64,000 nt of DNA from Flavobacterium subsaxonicum WB 4.1-42 = DSM 21790. GTDB taxonomy: Bacteria > Bacteroidota > Bacteroidia > Flavobacteriales > Flavobacteriaceae. The position numbers were made by a program, and so were the translations under genes. Shown here in pieces: positions 54,793 to 63,294 of the stretch. The notes below the pieces were generated by a model. The model did not search any database. It had not been told where the DNA came from and saw only the letters and a program-made list of their open reading frames with translations. The stretch lies in assembly GCF_000422725.1 (NCBI RefSeq), contig NZ_KE383909.1:1-64000 (forward strand), read 5' to 3'. The first letter of the stretch is position 1. Each line of letters starts with the position of its first letter.

Positions 54793-55923
54793 CTATGCCT
54801 TTAAAGCATTCTTTAAACCCGTAAAAAACACATCTACATCTTCTTTGGTTATAGAAAGTGGCGGCAGTATGCGTAGCAGGTTTTTTTGCGATGCATTGCC
54901 CGTAAAAATATGCTCGTCGTAAATTAATTTCTTACGAAGCTCGGTAACATCAAAGTCGAATTCAAGGCCCAACATTAAGCCACGGCCTTTTATATTTTTA
55001 ACTTGTGGAATCTGGCCTGCAAGTTCTTTAAAGTAAGCACTTATAGTGTTTACATTATCGATAAGATTTTCGTTTTCGATAATTTCAAGTACCGATAGTG
55101 CTGCCGCAGAAGCCAGATGGTTGCCCCCAAACGTGGTGCCTAACAACCCAAAGGATGCTTTAAACTTAGGCGAAATAAGGATACCGCCGATTGGGAAACC
55201 ATTGCCCATGCCTTTTGCAAGGGTAATAACATCGGGCTTAATATCGTGGTACTGGTGCGCAAAGAATTTGCCCGAACGCCCGTAACCACTTTGTATCTCA
55301 TCTAAAATCAGTACCACATCGTTAGTGTCGCAAACTTTTGCTATGGCCTGGAAAAACTCGGTAGTACCCTGATCCAGTCCGCCAACGCCCTGTATGCCCT
55401 CTATAATAACGGTGCAAACATCGCCTTTGGCAATCTCGGCGTTTAAGGCCTCAATGTCGTTTAACGGAAGAAAAACTACCTCGTGCCCTGCGTTTAGTGG
55501 CGCAACTATAGAAGGGTTATCGGTAGCAGCAACAGCCGCCGATGTACGCCCGTGGAATGCCTTTTTAAAGGCTATTACCTTTTTTTTACCATTGTGGAAT
55601 GACGCCAGTTTTAGCGCATTTTCGTTAGCTTCTGCCCCCGAATTGCATAGAAAAAGTGTGTAATCAGGGTAACCCGATGCTTTTACAAGTTTATCGGCTA
55701 ATGCTTCCTGAATTGGGTTTTGTATGGAGTTGGAGTAAAACCCTATTTTGCCTACCTGGTCTGTAATTGCTTTTACATAATCAGGGTGCGAGTGCCCGGC
55801 AGAAATTACACCGTGGCCACCGTAAAAGTCCAGGTATTGCTGGCCTTTATCGTCCCATACTTTAGCGCCAAGCGCCTTTACAGGGGTAATGTTGTATATT
55901 GGGTATACATTGAATAAACTCAT
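54793..55923 (-). CDS. argD: N-acylornithine aminotransferase
   Basis: PLP-dependent class III aminotransferase that makes N-acylornithine from the semialdehyde. 376 aa. The PLP Lys is in TLAKGMGNGFPIG; ILDEIQSGYGRSGKFFA and GTTFGGNHLAS are present. Lies between argC and argF', flanked on both sides by palindromic hairpins. Confidence 0.93.
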   Translation of the reverse strand: MSLFNVYPIYNITPVKALGAKVWDDKGQQYLDFYGGHGVISAGHSHPDYVKAITDQVGKIGFYSNSIQNPIQEALADKLVKASGYPDYTLFLCNSGAEANENALKLASFHNGKKKVIAFKKAFHGRTSAAVAATDNPSIVAPLNAGHEVVFLPLNDIEALNAEIAKGDVCTVIIEGIQGVGGLDQGTTEFFQAIAKVCDTNDVVLILDEIQSGYGRSGKFFAHQYHDIKPDVITLAKGMGNGFPIGGILISPKFKASFGLLGTTFGGNHLASAAALSVLEIIENENLIDNVNTISAYFKELAGQIPQVKNIKGRGLMLGLEFDFDVTELRKKLIYDEHIFTGNASQKNLLRILPPLSITKEDVDVFFTGLKNALKA

Positions 55924-55949
55924 TGTATATGTGTTTTTTAGTTTGTGTT

Positions 55950-55980
55950 AACCTGCAAGGTCTCGAAGACCTTGTAGGTT
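55950..55980. repeat. Palindromic hairpin between argC and argD
   Basis: AACCTGCAAGGTC..GACCTTGTAGGTT, a near-perfect palindrome of a common Bacteroidota intergenic type. Confidence 0.7.
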
Positions 55981-56009
55981 TTATTTTTAATTTTTATATA
56001 GGAGCCGAA

Positions 56010-56987
56010 CTAAAATCCGGCAGGCTTTAATTTTAAGCCAGTGGTTTCTTCCAGGCCAAACATCAGGTTCATGTTTTCTATAGCTTGGCCGCTTGCGCCT
56101 TTTACCAGATTATCTATAACTGATGTTATAAGCAGGTACTTACCCTTTTGCTCTAAGCTAATAAAGCAATTATTGGTTTGTATGGCAAGCTTAAGACTAA
56201 TGCTATCGGTGGTAACCCGTACAAAGGGTTCGCTTGCGTAATACGCGTTGTAAAGTGCCACCACCTCGTTAAAGTCGGTGGTAAGTTTAGTGTACAGCGT
56301 TGCGAAAATACCACGGGTAAAATCGCCGCGGTTGGGTATAAACAGTACCTCTTCATCAAAACCTTGTTGAACCTGCTGTAAACTCTGCACGATCTCGCCC
56401 AAATGCTGGTGCCCAAATGCCTTGTAATGCGACATATTATTGGTTCGCCAAGGGTGGTGCGATGTAGCAGATGGCTGCACCCCGGCACCTGTACTGCCCG
56501 TTGTAGCGTTAACGTGGATAGTATCTGCAAGTAAGCTATTTTTAGCCAACGGAAGCAATGCCAGTTGTATAGCCGTAGCAAAACAACCGGGGTTGGCAAT
56601 GTACTGCGCCGTTTTTATCTGGTCGCGGTTTAGTTCCGGCAGGCCGTAAACAAACACCTTACCATTAAAATTGGCATCTGCCGTAAGGCGAAAATCATTA
56701 CCCAGATCTATTATCCTTGTGGTTGCCGAAAAGTAATTGGCCTCTAAAAACGAGATGGACTTGCCGTGCCCAAGGCATAAAAACACTACATCTACATTAG
56801 GGTTAACGGTATCGGTAAAATTGATGTCGATACTGCCATACAGGTCCTCGTGCACCGATGCCACTGGGCTGCCGGCATTGGTGGTGCTGTAAACAAAGTC
56901 GAGCTGTGCCTGCGGGTGGTTAACCAGCAATCGAAGCAATTCGCCTGCCGTATAGCCCGATCCGCCAATAATGCCAATACTAATCAT
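56010..56987 (-). CDS. argC: N-acyl-gamma-glutamyl-phosphate reductase
   Basis: Reduces N-acylglutamyl phosphate to the semialdehyde. 325 aa. GGSGYTAGE at 8-16, catalytic Cys135 in ANPGCFATA, and STGSTGAG-like (TTGSTGAGV) are present. Its ATG at 56987 overlaps the argG stop region by 8 bp. Confidence 0.95.
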   Translation of the reverse strand: MISIGIIGGSGYTAGELLRLLVNHPQAQLDFVYSTTNAGSPVASVHEDLYGSIDINFTDTVNPNVDVVFLCLGHGKSISFLEANYFSATTRIIDLGNDFRLTADANFNGKVFVYGLPELNRDQIKTAQYIANPGCFATAIQLALLPLAKNSLLADTIHVNATTGSTGAGVQPSATSHHPWRTNNMSHYKAFGHQHLGEIVQSLQQVQQGFDEEVLFIPNRGDFTRGIFATLYTKLTTDFNEVVALYNAYYASEPFVRVTTDSISLKLAIQTNNCFISLEQKGKYLLITSVIDNLVKGASGQAIENMNLMFGLEETTGLKLKPAGF

Positions 56988-58176
56988 ATTTTTCTCCGTT
57001 TACCTGTGCGTAAATATTTTGGGCATTCCCCACTATTTTTATAAAGCCTTTGGCATCATCTGCCGTCCAGGCATTATTAACCTCGCCATACTGGCCAAAG
57101 CCGGTGTTCATTAAATCGTGCGCTGACTCAATACCATCTAAAGAAAAATGGTAGGGTTTAAGGGTAACGGTTACGGTACCGGTAACGGTTTTTTGGGTAT
57201 CTTCTAAAAACGTTTCTATGTTGCGCATAACCGGGTCTAGGTACTGGCCTTCATGAAAAAGCATACCATACCAGTTGCCCAACTGCTCTTTCCAGTACTG
57301 TTGCCATTTGCCCAGTACGTGTTTTTCTAACAGGTGGTGTGCTTTTATAATAATGATAGGTGCCGCCGCCTCAAAACCTACGCGGCCTTTAATACCTATA
57401 ATGGTATCACCCACATGGATATCGCGGCCTATGGCAAATGCCGAAGCCAGTTTTTCCAGTTTCTGGATGTTGCTTGCAGGCTTCTCGAATTCGTTATTGA
57501 TGCCTGTAAGTTCGCCTTTTTCAAAATGAAGGGTAACTTTCTCAGCTTCTGATTTTTCGAGTTGCGAAGGGTAAGCCTCACCAGGCAATGGCTGACCCGA
57601 TGTTAGTGTTTCTTTACCGCCAACGCTGGTACCCCAGATGCCTTTGTTGATAGAGTACTGTGCTTTTTCCCAAGAATATTCTACGCCATTTTTTTGAAGG
57701 TACTCAACCTCCTGCTGGCGGGTAAGCTTCAGGTCGCGGATAGGGGTAATAATTTGCATTTCAGGAGCAATAGTCTGGAATACAAGGTCGAACCTAATCT
57801 GGTCGTTACCGGCACCGGTACTGCCGTGGGCAATAGCATCAGCACCAACGCTTTTGGCGTAACGCACGGTTTCCAGCGCCTGGAAAACCCTCTCGGCACT
57901 AACCGAAAGCGGGTAGGTATTGTTTTTAAGCACATTGCCGTACACCAGGTACTTAATGGCTTTTTCGTAGTACTTATCTATTATATCTAAGTTAAGGTGG
58001 TGGGCGCTGCCCAGCTCATAAGCACGTTTTTCTATAGCGGCAAGCTCTTCTTCGCCAAAACCGCCCGTGTTTATAAGTATGGTATGCACTTCATACCCAA
58101 GATCGTTCTTTAAATATTTTAGGCAGTATGATGTGTCCAGACCGCCGCTGTATGCTAAAACCAGTTTTTTACTCAT
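56980..58176 (-). CDS. argG: Argininosuccinate synthase
   Basis: Joins citrulline and aspartate using ATP. 398 aa. AYSGGLDTSY at 8-17 (ATP-binding PP-loop), GSTGAGNDQIRF and the rest of the family pattern are intact. Overlaps the upstream GNAT gene and downstream argC by 8 bp each. Confidence 0.97.
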   Translation of the reverse strand: MSKKLVLAYSGGLDTSYCLKYLKNDLGYEVHTILINTGGFGEEELAAIEKRAYELGSAHHLNLDIIDKYYEKAIKYLVYGNVLKNNTYPLSVSAERVFQALETVRYAKSVGADAIAHGSTGAGNDQIRFDLVFQTIAPEMQIITPIRDLKLTRQQEVEYLQKNGVEYSWEKAQYSINKGIWGTSVGGKETLTSGQPLPGEAYPSQLEKSEAEKVTLHFEKGELTGINNEFEKPASNIQKLEKLASAFAIGRDIHVGDTIIGIKGRVGFEAAAPIIIIKAHHLLEKHVLGKWQQYWKEQLGNWYGMLFHEGQYLDPVMRNIETFLEDTQKTVTGTVTVTLKPYHFSLDGIESAHDLMNTGFGQYGEVNNAWTADDAKGFIKIVGNAQNIYAQVNGEKYD

Positions 58177-58807
58177 TGTCTTTGTCTTTTTTAAGAAAAA
58201 GCGCCTGCTTAATACTTTTTAGCCTTGCCAGCACTTTTTTGTTAAAGGTATATTGATCTTCTTCGTTTTCGTTTTTCTTTTCGGCCGGGTCGTATAACAT
58301 TCCCGTGCACAGGCACATTTTGTAATCCTTGCGTTGCAGGATATCAAAATTATTGCAGCCGCTGCAACCCTTCCAAAAAGTAGGGTCGTCAGTCAATTCG
58401 CTAAAAGGTACGGGTTTATAACCCAGGTCTGAGTTTATTTTCATAACCGCAAGGCCCGTGGTAATACCAAATATCTTGGCGCCGGGATATTTTTCCTGCG
58501 AGTATTCAAAAACCTTTGTTTTTATCTTTTTTGCGAGGCCCAGGTTACGGTAATCCGGGTGTACAATAAGGCCGGAGTTGGCCACGAACTTGCCGTGGCT
58601 CCAGCTTTCTATATAGCAAAAGCCTGCAAATTTGCCATCTACGGTTGCTATAACAGCATCTTTGTGTTCCATCTTTTTAACAATGTACTCTGGCGTGCGC
58701 TTGGCAATACCCGTACCGCGCTGTATAGCCGACTCGTACATGGTCTCGCAAATTTCCGGTGCAAACTTGTAGTGCTCCTCTCGGGCTATTACAATTAATA
58801 TATTCAT
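58169..58807 (-). CDS. GNAT acyltransferase at the head of the arginine operon (candidate N-acylglutamate synthase)
   Basis: A 212-aa GNAT-fold protein. The acyl-CoA-binding A motif is YRNLGLAKKIK (about 86-96). It is not ArgA or ArgJ by sequence, but position and overlap with argG suggest it acylates glutamate at the first step, as in Bacteroidota arginine operons (inference). A C-terminal cluster, C148-x2-C151 and C165-x-C167, is unusual for GNATs and could bind a metal. The tail after residue 175 is charged. Confidence 0.75.
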   Translation of the reverse strand: MNILIVIAREEHYKFAPEICETMYESAIQRGTGIAKRTPEYIVKKMEHKDAVIATVDGKFAGFCYIESWSHGKFVANSGLIVHPDYRNLGLAKKIKTKVFEYSQEKYPGAKIFGITTGLAVMKINSDLGYKPVPFSELTDDPTFWKGCSGCNNFDILQRKDYKMCLCTGMLYDPAEKKNENEEDQYTFNKKVLARLKSIKQALFLKKDKDNE

Positions 58808-59130
58808 TTCAGGGATAAAAGAAATAAATTATGAAAAATGGCTAAATGATCTTTTTTTGGGAAACAAACCGGGCGGACCGGTTTAATATACAGGCATACC
58901 GTTACGGTCTTAAGCGCGGGCTTAAAAACGAGTTAAGGTTGCTTATAAAAGAATGATTTGTAAGGATAAATCCCTGCAATAAAACAGATGGTGTTTTCAA
59001 TTCGGTAAAATAAAAAAGTGAATATTAAAGCTTAAACTTTTGCGGCATTAACATGGCCGCACCATCCGGCAAGTTACCGGGGTGTTTATGCTAAACATAG
59101 GGGTGCTATGTAATTCTTTTTTATTCATGG
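58808..59130 (-). promoter_or_regulatory. Structured 5' leader of the arginine operon
   Basis: About 320 nt between the predicted transcription start (about 59130) and ATG 58807. Besides the uORF it contains hairpins at 58866-58884 (AAACCGG/CCGGTTT), 58898-58908 (ACCGT/ACGGT) and 58910-58925 (TTAAGC/GCTTAA), in minus-strand terms. No known riboswitch was recognised. Confidence 0.55.
59048..59128 (-). CDS. Candidate 26-codon leader uORF of the arginine operon
   Basis: Reads MNKKELHSTPMF then SINTPVTCRMVRPC, stop TAA at 59048. The -7 box TACATTTG lies 5 nt before its ATG, so it is predicted to be leaderless. The peptide ends TCRMVRPC, with two Arg codons (both CGG) and two Cys near the stop, a pattern that would suit sensing of charged arginyl-tRNA. 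Its mRNA overlaps four tandem hairpins (see the finding). Not proven to be translated. Confidence 0.45.
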   Translation of the reverse strand: MNKKELHSTPMFSINTPVTCRMVRPC

Positions 59131-59133
59131 CTG

Positions 59134-59163
59134 CAAATGTATAGTTTTTGAAAAAATAAACAA
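59134..59163 (-). promoter_or_regulatory. Promoter of the arginine leader and operon
   Basis: Minus strand: TTG (59161-59163), 19-nt spacer, TACATTTG (59134-59141). Confidence 0.6.
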
Positions 59164-59246
59164 CTTAAAATTCTGATAAATATTCAAATATCACGAATAA
59201 CCCCCAAAATGTGATGGCTATGCCGTTAATTTTAGGTTATTTATAA

Positions 59247-59276
59247 GCAAAAAACGCTCCACAATGGGAGCGTCTT
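59247..59276 (-). terminator. Terminator of the MFS gene
   Basis: ACGCTCC/GGGAGCGT stem (loop ACAAT) with T-rich run on the minus strand. Confidence 0.75.
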
Positions 59277-59297
59277 GATATTTTTTTAATGTTGATT

Positions 59298-60536
59298 TTA
59301 TTTTTGGGCCTGCTTGCCGGTCTCTTTTAAAAACAGGCAGGCAACAATAGCAACGCTAATTACCAGCATAAAAAACAAAACGGCACTTTTAAAATGGGTT
59401 TCGGTATCGGTAACGGTGTTTAACGATTTGCCGTATAAATAACTAAATACCGGGCCTAATAATGATGTTACCCCAAAGGTTAAAAAGTTTATGGCGCCGG
59501 TCGCACTGCCCTTAACACTATCCGGGTTTGCCTCCTTAATTACCGAATATGGTATCATGGCGGCGCCTGAAGCCACACCCATTAAAAAGGTGCTAAAATA
59601 TGCTGGCATAAGGGTAGGGAAGTAGCATAGCTGTGCAAGGCTCACTATCATTACAATAGCGCCGGCAATAACAACGGGTTTACGGCCCAGCCTATCGGCA
59701 AACCAGCCTAATAGCGGGCAGCCAACAGCCCAGCCTAACGGTACAAGGGCGCAGGCAAGGGTGGCGGTGGTATAATCCAGGCCACGGCCGGTCTGGAAAA
59801 ATGCCACACCCCAGGTCATTGCAAAAATGGTGGTAGGCGCAAACAGCAGGCCCGATACCAGCCCTGATAAATAACTTTGCGGATTGCTGAATACAATTTT
59901 ATAAGGAGCTAACAGACTTCTTTTAGGCATTGTGGTGGCAATGGCAACCGCCCCTTTTTGAGTAGGTGTAAAGTAAATTATAAGGCCTGCAATTACAAAG
60001 CCCATAATGCCCATTGCTATCCAGAAGGTGGTTAACGGGAGTCCGTTTTTTAAGATGGGGGCCGATAAAAACTGCCCTGCCGAACCGCCCAGCATTCCTA
60101 AACTTTGCGTTGCACCAATGGCGGTTGCCAGCCTTTTGGGCGAAAATGCCCTTGCCGCAAGGTACACACAGGCCGGAAACGCCAGTGCCGACCCCATGCC
60201 TTGCAACAGCCTGCCCGCGTAGCCTGTATAAAGGTTGGCGACAGAAAATAATATACAGCCAAGCCCTAATAAGATGGCACCTGCAAACAGCGGATATTTT
60301 GCTCCCGCCTTATCTATGGCAATACCGGCTGCAAGGCTGGTAACAGAGTAGGTTAGGTAGTAGGATCCAATTACGGCACTAACGGTACCGGGTGTGGTAG
60401 CAAAAGCCTTTACAAGGTCGGGTAGCATTATACTGGGTGCAGATCGCACGGCATATTCTAAGGCATAGAACAGTAAACCAAGTACCCATGCAAGCACAAA
60501 AGGGTTCCAGGATTTTTTTTCAGATATAGTATTCAT
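59298..60536 (-). CDS. Major facilitator superfamily transporter
   Basis: A 412-aa, 12-TM permease. The segments VLGLLFYALEYAVRSAPSIMLP and GLDYTTATLACALVPLGWAVG fit an MFS permease; FADRLGRKPVVIAGA is the family's loop 8-9 motif. Substrate unknown. Own terminator; upstream flank holds no clear consensus promoter. Confidence 0.85.
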   Translation of the reverse strand: MNTISEKKSWNPFVLAWVLGLLFYALEYAVRSAPSIMLPDLVKAFATTPGTVSAVIGSYYLTYSVTSLAAGIAIDKAGAKYPLFAGAILLGLGCILFSVANLYTGYAGRLLQGMGSALAFPACVYLAARAFSPKRLATAIGATQSLGMLGGSAGQFLSAPILKNGLPLTTFWIAMGIMGFVIAGLIIYFTPTQKGAVAIATTMPKRSLLAPYKIVFSNPQSYLSGLVSGLLFAPTTIFAMTWGVAFFQTGRGLDYTTATLACALVPLGWAVGCPLLGWFADRLGRKPVVIAGAIVMIVSLAQLCYFPTLMPAYFSTFLMGVASGAAMIPYSVIKEANPDSVKGSATGAINFLTFGVTSLLGPVFSYLYGKSLNTVTDTETHFKSAVLFFMLVISVAIVACLFLKETGKQAQK

Positions 60537-60710
60537 TTGTATTTAATGATTCTTTTCGAAGCATTAAATTTACGAATGATGATTTGATAAATATTACGAA
60601 ATCCTTTTAATAAGAATATTATTGTTTATTATGCATGCATACGTGTTTAAAATTATCATATCAAAAAAAATACCCTTAAAAAGGCAGGTGTGTAAATTTG
60701 ATAAAAATAA

Positions 60711-61754
60711 TTAATTTAGGATTTTACTTACAGCCTTAATAATGTCCTGTGTAGATGTTGTATTGGTGTCTATTGCAATACTTTTATTGCCGTACGGTTT
60801 AAAAGTATCGGGCTTAGTTATAGAAAATAACCCAACCGTTGGCGTTTGTGCAGCGCTGGCAAGGTGCATAATACCGCTATCGGCACCAAAAAATATTTGG
60901 CAGTTGGCAATTACTGCCGCAATTTCTCGAACATCTTTACTGTAAAATGTAGGTGCCTTAAAATCTATCTGCGATACATTTTCAACAGGTAATACCTCTA
61001 TAATATTATAACCGGCAAATTCGGCTTTCAGGCTTTCATAAACAGGCTCCCACCACGAAGGCGGATAGCATTTTGCACCCGTTGCGTAAGTAAAAATGGC
61101 TATGGTTTTTTTATTGGCATCAATAAGTTCGTTAAGCAATTGTTTGCCGTGGGCAATTTCAGCGGCATCTAATTTAAGGTCGAGCAGGGGTGCGGGCGAT
61201 GTATCTTCCGGATAGCCAAGCAACGTTAAAAAATTACGCAGGCAATATACTGGGTACTTAGCTACGTGCGCATAGTCAGGATATTTAGTAAGCTCATCAG
61301 CTTCGGCACCAAAAATTTTATAAGTCGAATTACTTTTTTGTGTAGACAGTTTACCTGATGATGAATAAGATACAACGTTAATGGCAATATCGTACCGCCT
61401 GCTTTTAATAGCTATCCAGCCTGCAATGTATTTAGGCAACTGCTTAAGGGGCTTTCTCGGTAGCTGAATTACCTTATCTACATTAGTATGGTTTTTAAAA
61501 AGAATGTTGCCCAGGCCACCCTTTGCAAAAACGTCTACCTTACAGTCTGGGAAACGGTTATTAAGCTCTTCTATAAGCGGTGTAATAAGCAGCAAATTAC
61601 CAAGCCTGTGGTTAGGCCTGCAAATCAGCACGCGATTAATGGTAGCTTTTTCGCCAACGGCAAGTGTAGGTACTGTATACGATTTGCCTATGTTTTTGGT
61701 CGCATTACGAGTAATGGCTTTTCGTACAACATTTAATTTTTTTAAAATGCCCAT
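60711..61754 (-). CDS. Glycosyltransferase family 9 (heptosyltransferase-like)
   Basis: A 347-aa GT-B enzyme of the ADP-heptose:LPS heptosyltransferase family. N-terminal RPNHRLGNLLLITPLI and C-terminal GADSGIMHLASAAQTPTVGLF are the family hallmarks. Likely adds a core sugar to LPS; acceptor unknown. Confidence 0.88.
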   Translation of the reverse strand: MGILKKLNVVRKAITRNATKNIGKSYTVPTLAVGEKATINRVLICRPNHRLGNLLLITPLIEELNNRFPDCKVDVFAKGGLGNILFKNHTNVDKVIQLPRKPLKQLPKYIAGWIAIKSRRYDIAINVVSYSSSGKLSTQKSNSTYKIFGAEADELTKYPDYAHVAKYPVYCLRNFLTLLGYPEDTSPAPLLDLKLDAAEIAHGKQLLNELIDANKKTIAIFTYATGAKCYPPSWWEPVYESLKAEFAGYNIIEVLPVENVSQIDFKAPTFYSKDVREIAAVIANCQIFFGADSGIMHLASAAQTPTVGLFSITKPDTFKPYGNKSIAIDTNTTSTQDIIKAVSKILN

Positions 61755-61867
61755 GTGCTCAATATTAGATATCTCTCTTTTAGCTAACGAAACTAATAAT
61801 AATATACATAGTATGCTATGGTGTTATTAAAATTAAGCGCAAATTAATTTCTTAAGTAAAAAGCATA

Positions 61868-61899
61868 AAAAAACGCCCCTTAAAAAGGAGCGTTCTGTA
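61868..61899 (-). terminator. Terminator of fumarylacetoacetase
   Basis: ACGCTCC/GGGGCGT stem (one G-T pair) with T-run on the minus strand (poly-A at 61867-61873 on plus). Confidence 0.75.
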
Positions 61900-61902
61900 C
61901 AT

Positions 61903-63186
61903 TTATTTTTTGCTAAAGGGCGGTAGCAGCTTACTGCATACCTCGCCAAAGCCAATACGTATATCATCTTTTTGGCAGTAACCGCGCATTATTACGGTGT
62001 CGCCATCGTTAATAAATTTGCGTTCGGTGCCATCTTTTAAGGTAATAGGGTTTTTTCCACCCCATGTAAGCTCCAGCATAGAGCCAAAACTATCGGGCGT
62101 TGGGCCAGATATGGTGCCGCTACCCATAAGGTCGCCACTGTTTACACGGCATCCGTTAATGGTGTGGTGCGCCAATTGCTGACTCATACTCCAGTACATG
62201 TACTTAAAGTTAGAGTTAGATATTACAGTCTCTTCGGCATCTTCGGGCTCAATAGCAACCTGTAGGTTAATATCAAAAGCGTGGTTGCCCGTTTGCTGTA
62301 AATATTCTAAAGGCTTAGGGTCTTGCTCCGGCCCGCCGGTGCGGAAAGGCTCTAACGCATCTAACGTTACAATCCATGGCGACATAGACGATGCAAAGTT
62401 TTTGGCTAAGAACGGCCCAAGTGGTACATACTCCCATTTCTGGATATCGCGTGCACTCCAGTCGTTAAACAATACCATGCCAAAAATGTGTTCTTCGGCC
62501 TCTTCCACAGGTATGTTTTCGCCCATAATGTTGGCATCGGTAGTAATAAAAGCCATCTCCAATTCAAAATCAATAGATTTAGAAGGCCCAAATACAGGTT
62601 GTGTTTCGCCGGCAGGCAACGTTTGCCCATAAGGGCGGTGCACCGGTATGCCCGATGGCACAATGGTACTGCTTCTGCCGTGGTAGCCCACAGGTAAATG
62701 CAGCCAGTTGGGCAGCAATGCATTCTCCGGGTCGCGGAACATTTTACCAACATTGGTAGCATGCTCGCGGCTGCTGTAAAAATCGGTATAATCGCCAATA
62801 AGTACCGGCAATTGCATTTCTACATCTTCTATCTTAAAAATAACAATTTCCCTGTGGGCTTCGTTATCTTTTAATTCGGCATTATTAACATCAAATAATT
62901 CGGCTATCCTGTTGCGCACTAAACGCCAGGTTTTTTTACCGTCTGATATAAAATCGTTTAGCGTATCCTGCATAAACATATCATCGGTAAGCTCTATGCC
63001 TTCAAAATAATTTAATTGCTGTAAAGCGCCAAGGTCTATGGCATAATCGCCAATACGCGTGCCTATGGTAACCACGTCGTCTTTAGTAATAAACACCCCA
63101 AACGGAATGTTTTGTATAGGGAAATCGCTGTCTTTAGGTATGTTAAGCCACGATTTTCTGTTAGGGTTATTTGCTGTAAGCGGCAT
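61903..63186 (-). CDS. fahA: Fumarylacetoacetase
   Basis: Last step of tyrosine degradation: fumarylacetoacetate to fumarate and acetoacetate. 427 aa, full length. [16 protein letters not shown] near the middle, [12 protein letters not shown] and NDWSARDIQ are diagnostic, with acidic metal ligands in the C-terminal part. The promoter sits in the short region shared with glyA. Confidence 0.95.
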   Translation of the reverse strand: MPLTANNPNRKSWLNIPKDSDFPIQNIPFGVFITKDDVVTIGTRIGDYAIDLGALQQLNYFEGIELTDDMFMQDTLNDFISDGKKTWRLVRNRIAELFDVNNAELKDNEAHREIVIFKIEDVEMQLPVLIGDYTDFYSSREHATNVGKMFRDPENALLPNWLHLPVGYHGRSSTIVPSGIPVHRPYGQTLPAGETQPVFGPSKSIDFELEMAFITTDANIMGENIPVEEAEEHIFGMVLFNDWSARDIQKWEYVPLGPFLAKNFASSMSPWIVTLDALEPFRTGGPEQDPKPLEYLQQTGNHAFDINLQVAIEPEDAEETVISNSNFKYMYWSMSQQLAHHTINGCRVNSGDLMGSGTISGPTPDSFGSMLELTWGGKNPITLKDGTERKFINDGDTVIMRGYCQKDDIRIGFGEVCSKLLPPFSKK

Positions 63187-63220
63187 ATTTGTGTGTATGT
63201 TTTTTGCTTTATTGAATTAT

Positions 63221-63251
63221 CAAATATAGTTGCATATCTCGTTTTACCAAA
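63221..63251 (-). promoter_or_regulatory. Promoter of fahA
   Basis: Minus strand: TTTG (63248-63251), 19-nt spacer, TATATTTG (63221-63228). Confidence 0.65.
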
Positions 63252-63260
63252 CGTTTTTTG

Positions 63261-63268
63261 TACTTTTG
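63261..63268 (+). promoter_or_regulatory. Putative -7 element of glyA
   Basis: TACTTTTG, about 23 nt from the predicted start to ATG 63295; it lies next to the divergent fahA promoter. Confidence 0.5.
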
Positions 63269-63294
63269 TCGGCAAATTAACGAAATATTATATA

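Larger units (their letters stand above)
59131..59297. other. Intergenic region between the arginine leader and the MFS terminator
   Basis: Together with the leader, 58808-59297 is gene-free apart from the uORF. Beyond the promoter above, I see only the terminator at 59247-59276. Confidence 0.5.

Noticed and set aside
59041..59130. Plus-strand small RNA ending at the ACATAG/CTATGT hairpin followed by TTTTTT
   Set aside because: No plus-strand promoter was found; the hairpins fit the minus-strand leader better, and the two strands share the same inverted repeats.
58800..59297. Known riboswitch (SAM, TPP, cobalamin) upstream of the arginine operon
   Set aside because: None of the consensus core motifs for these classes was recognised.
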